Source: an uncultured Oscillibacter sp.
Lineage (GTDB): Bacteria; Bacillota; Clostridia; Oscillospirales; Oscillospiraceae
Assembly: GCA_946530565.1 (NCBI GenBank)
Contig: CAMNAE010000015.1
Coordinates: forward strand, 1 to 13,927
Direction of reading: 5' to 3'
DNA length: 13,927 nucleotides
The position numbers and the translations under genes were made by a program. This document shows, in pieces, positions 13,050 through 13,927 of the stretch (positions are counted from its first letter, which is position 1; every line of letters starts with the position of its first letter). The notes under the pieces were generated by a model. It worked only from the letters and a program-made list of their open reading frames with translations, was not told the DNA's origin and searched no databases.

Positions 13050-13927
13050 TCAGCCCGCTCTCTCGGCGATGAACTTCCGCACGGCGCCGAGGCCGACGAT
13101 CCGGGTGGGCGCGGCATCCGTGCCCGCGACGAGGGTCGGTGCCTGGCGGATCCCGAGCGCGCCGGCAAGAGCCGCGTTTTCCTCAGCCAGAAGCTTTGTG
13201 TAGGGGATGCCGGCCGCCTGCAGCAGCTTTTCCGCCTGCGCGCAGTTCGGGCAGGTCCGTGTTGCGAAAAGCCGGAGCGGCGTCTCTTCGGCGGCCGCGG
13301 GCGCCGCCGCGCTCTCAGCCGGCGCGGGCTCGACCGCTTCGGCCGTGAGCGGACCATGGTGCCGCAGCACGGAGTGATGCAGGTCATAGACCTGGCGGTC
13401 GCGGAACTCCTGAGCCTTGCCGTCGTTCCAGTTCTGCACCGGGCGGTAATAGCCTGTGATGCGGCTGTAGACCTCGGTCTTCTCGCCGCAGTGCGGGCAC
13501 ACGGGCACCTCACCGCTGAGATAGCCGTGGTTTTTGCATACGGAATAGGTCGGGGAGAGCGTATAATAGGGGAGCTTGTAGTTCTCGGCGATCTTCTTCA
13601 CGAGCGCGGCGGCCGCCTGCCAGTCAGGCAGCTTCTCGCCCAAAAACGCGTGGAAGACGGTGCCGGAGGTGTAGAGCGTCTGCAGCTCGTCCTGGATGTC
13701 GAGGGCGGAGAAGATGTCCTCGGTATAGCCCACGGGCAGGTGACTGGAGTTCGTGTAATAGGGAGTGCCGCTGTCGTTCGCCGTGATGATGTCGGGGTAC
13801 TGCGCCTTGTCGTGCTTGGCGAAGCGGTAGGAGGTGGACTCGGCCGGGGTGGCCTCGAGGTTGTACAGGTCGCCGTACATCTCCTGATAGTCGCTCAGCC
13901 GCTCGCGCATGTGGTCGAGCACCTGCT
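13050..13927 (-). CDS. nrdD: Anaerobic ribonucleoside-triphosphate reductase, C-terminal part, fused to a glutaredoxin-like domain
   Basis: This is the class III ribonucleotide reductase, a glycyl-radical enzyme that makes deoxyribonucleotides without oxygen. The last 292 or so residues are visible; the start lies off the right edge. NSSHLPVGYTEDIFSALD and DELQTLYTSGTVFHAFLGE are typical of NrdD. A zinc-type cluster follows (C-x2-H, then CPHC), with the glycyl-radical loop RITGYYRPVQNWNDGK; the radical Gly codon is at 13452-13454. The reductase body ends near HHGPLTAE. An Ala/Pro/Glu linker of about 25-30 residues then leads to a roughly 77-residue redoxin domain (13053-13283). That domain has LFATRTCPNCAQAEKLL with a CPNC redox pair, a cis-Pro motif QAPTLV and a final helix. 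Standard NrdD lacks this domain. trxB follows after four bases. Confidence 0.94.
   Translation of the reverse strand, partial: QVLDHMRERLSDYQEMYGDLYNLEATPAESTSYRFAKHDKAQYPDIITANDSGTPYYTNSSHLPVGYTEDIFSALDIQDELQTLYTSGTVFHAFLGEKLPDWQAAAALVKKIAENYKLPYYTLSPTYSVCKNHGYLSGEVPVCPHCGEKTEVYSRITGYYRPVQNWNDGKAQEFRDRQVYDLHHSVLRHHGPLTAEAVEPAPAESAAAPAAAEETPLRLFATRTCPNCAQAEKLLQAAGIPYTKLLAEENAALAGALGIRQAPTLVAGTDAAPTRIVGLGAVRKFIAERAG

Noticed and set aside
13046..13513. Upstream extension of the trxB reading frame into nrdD
   Set aside because: The extension is an out-of-frame reading of the nrdD coding sequence. TrxB homology starts at the methionine at 13045.

Overview
This window looks chromosomal and comes from a GC-rich anaerobic Firmicute, most likely class Clostridia and an Oscillospiraceae-like lineage. 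That placement is an inference. It rests on the compact division/cell-wall cluster, the consensus AGGAGG ribosome binding sites and sigma-A-type promoters, the oxygen-sensitive class III ribonucleotide reductase, the reverse rubrerythrin, and strong G/C preference at third codon positions. No tRNA, rRNA, CRISPR array, insertion sequence or phage gene was seen.

Region 1 (1-5512, plus strand) is a reduced dcw cluster: the 3' part of mraY, then ftsW, murG, ftsQ/divIB and ftsZ. murD, murC, murB and ftsA are missing from their usual places. FtsW carries a very Arg-rich N-terminal extension of about 95 residues. Between murG and ftsQ lies a structured repeat tract: two 74-bp units alternate with near-perfect or perfect hairpins whose stems differ completely in sequence. 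ftsZ has its own strong promoter, preceded by A-tracts phased at helical spacing, and ends in a good intrinsic terminator.

Region 2 (5513-7750) holds gap (minus strand) and a reverse rubrerythrin gene (plus strand), transcribed divergently. Both use a near-identical extended -10 element, and operator-like palindromes lie on the gap side. A 26-codon ORF for a possible single-span membrane peptide follows the rubrerythrin gene and precedes a bidirectional terminator.

Region 3 (7767-12116) contains a large lipoprotein of unknown function (minus strand), divergent from a LytS-like histidine kinase and a response regulator with a SARP-like DNA-binding domain. The divergent promoters lie back to back. 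Each predicted leader RNA carries a run of the same seven-base repeat, in the same sense relative to its own gene, just upstream of the ribosome binding site.

Region 4 (12117-13927, minus strand) carries the 3' end of nrdD and trxB. The NrdD C-terminus is fused through an Ala/Pro linker to a glutaredoxin-like domain with a CPNC motif, and trxB begins four bases after the nrdD stop. The arrangement suggests NADPH-to-redoxin electron delivery for anaerobic deoxyribonucleotide synthesis.

The observations I rate highest are the heptamer arrays in the two divergent leaders, the variable-stem hairpin repeat between murG and ftsQ, and the NrdD-redoxin fusion coupled to trxB.
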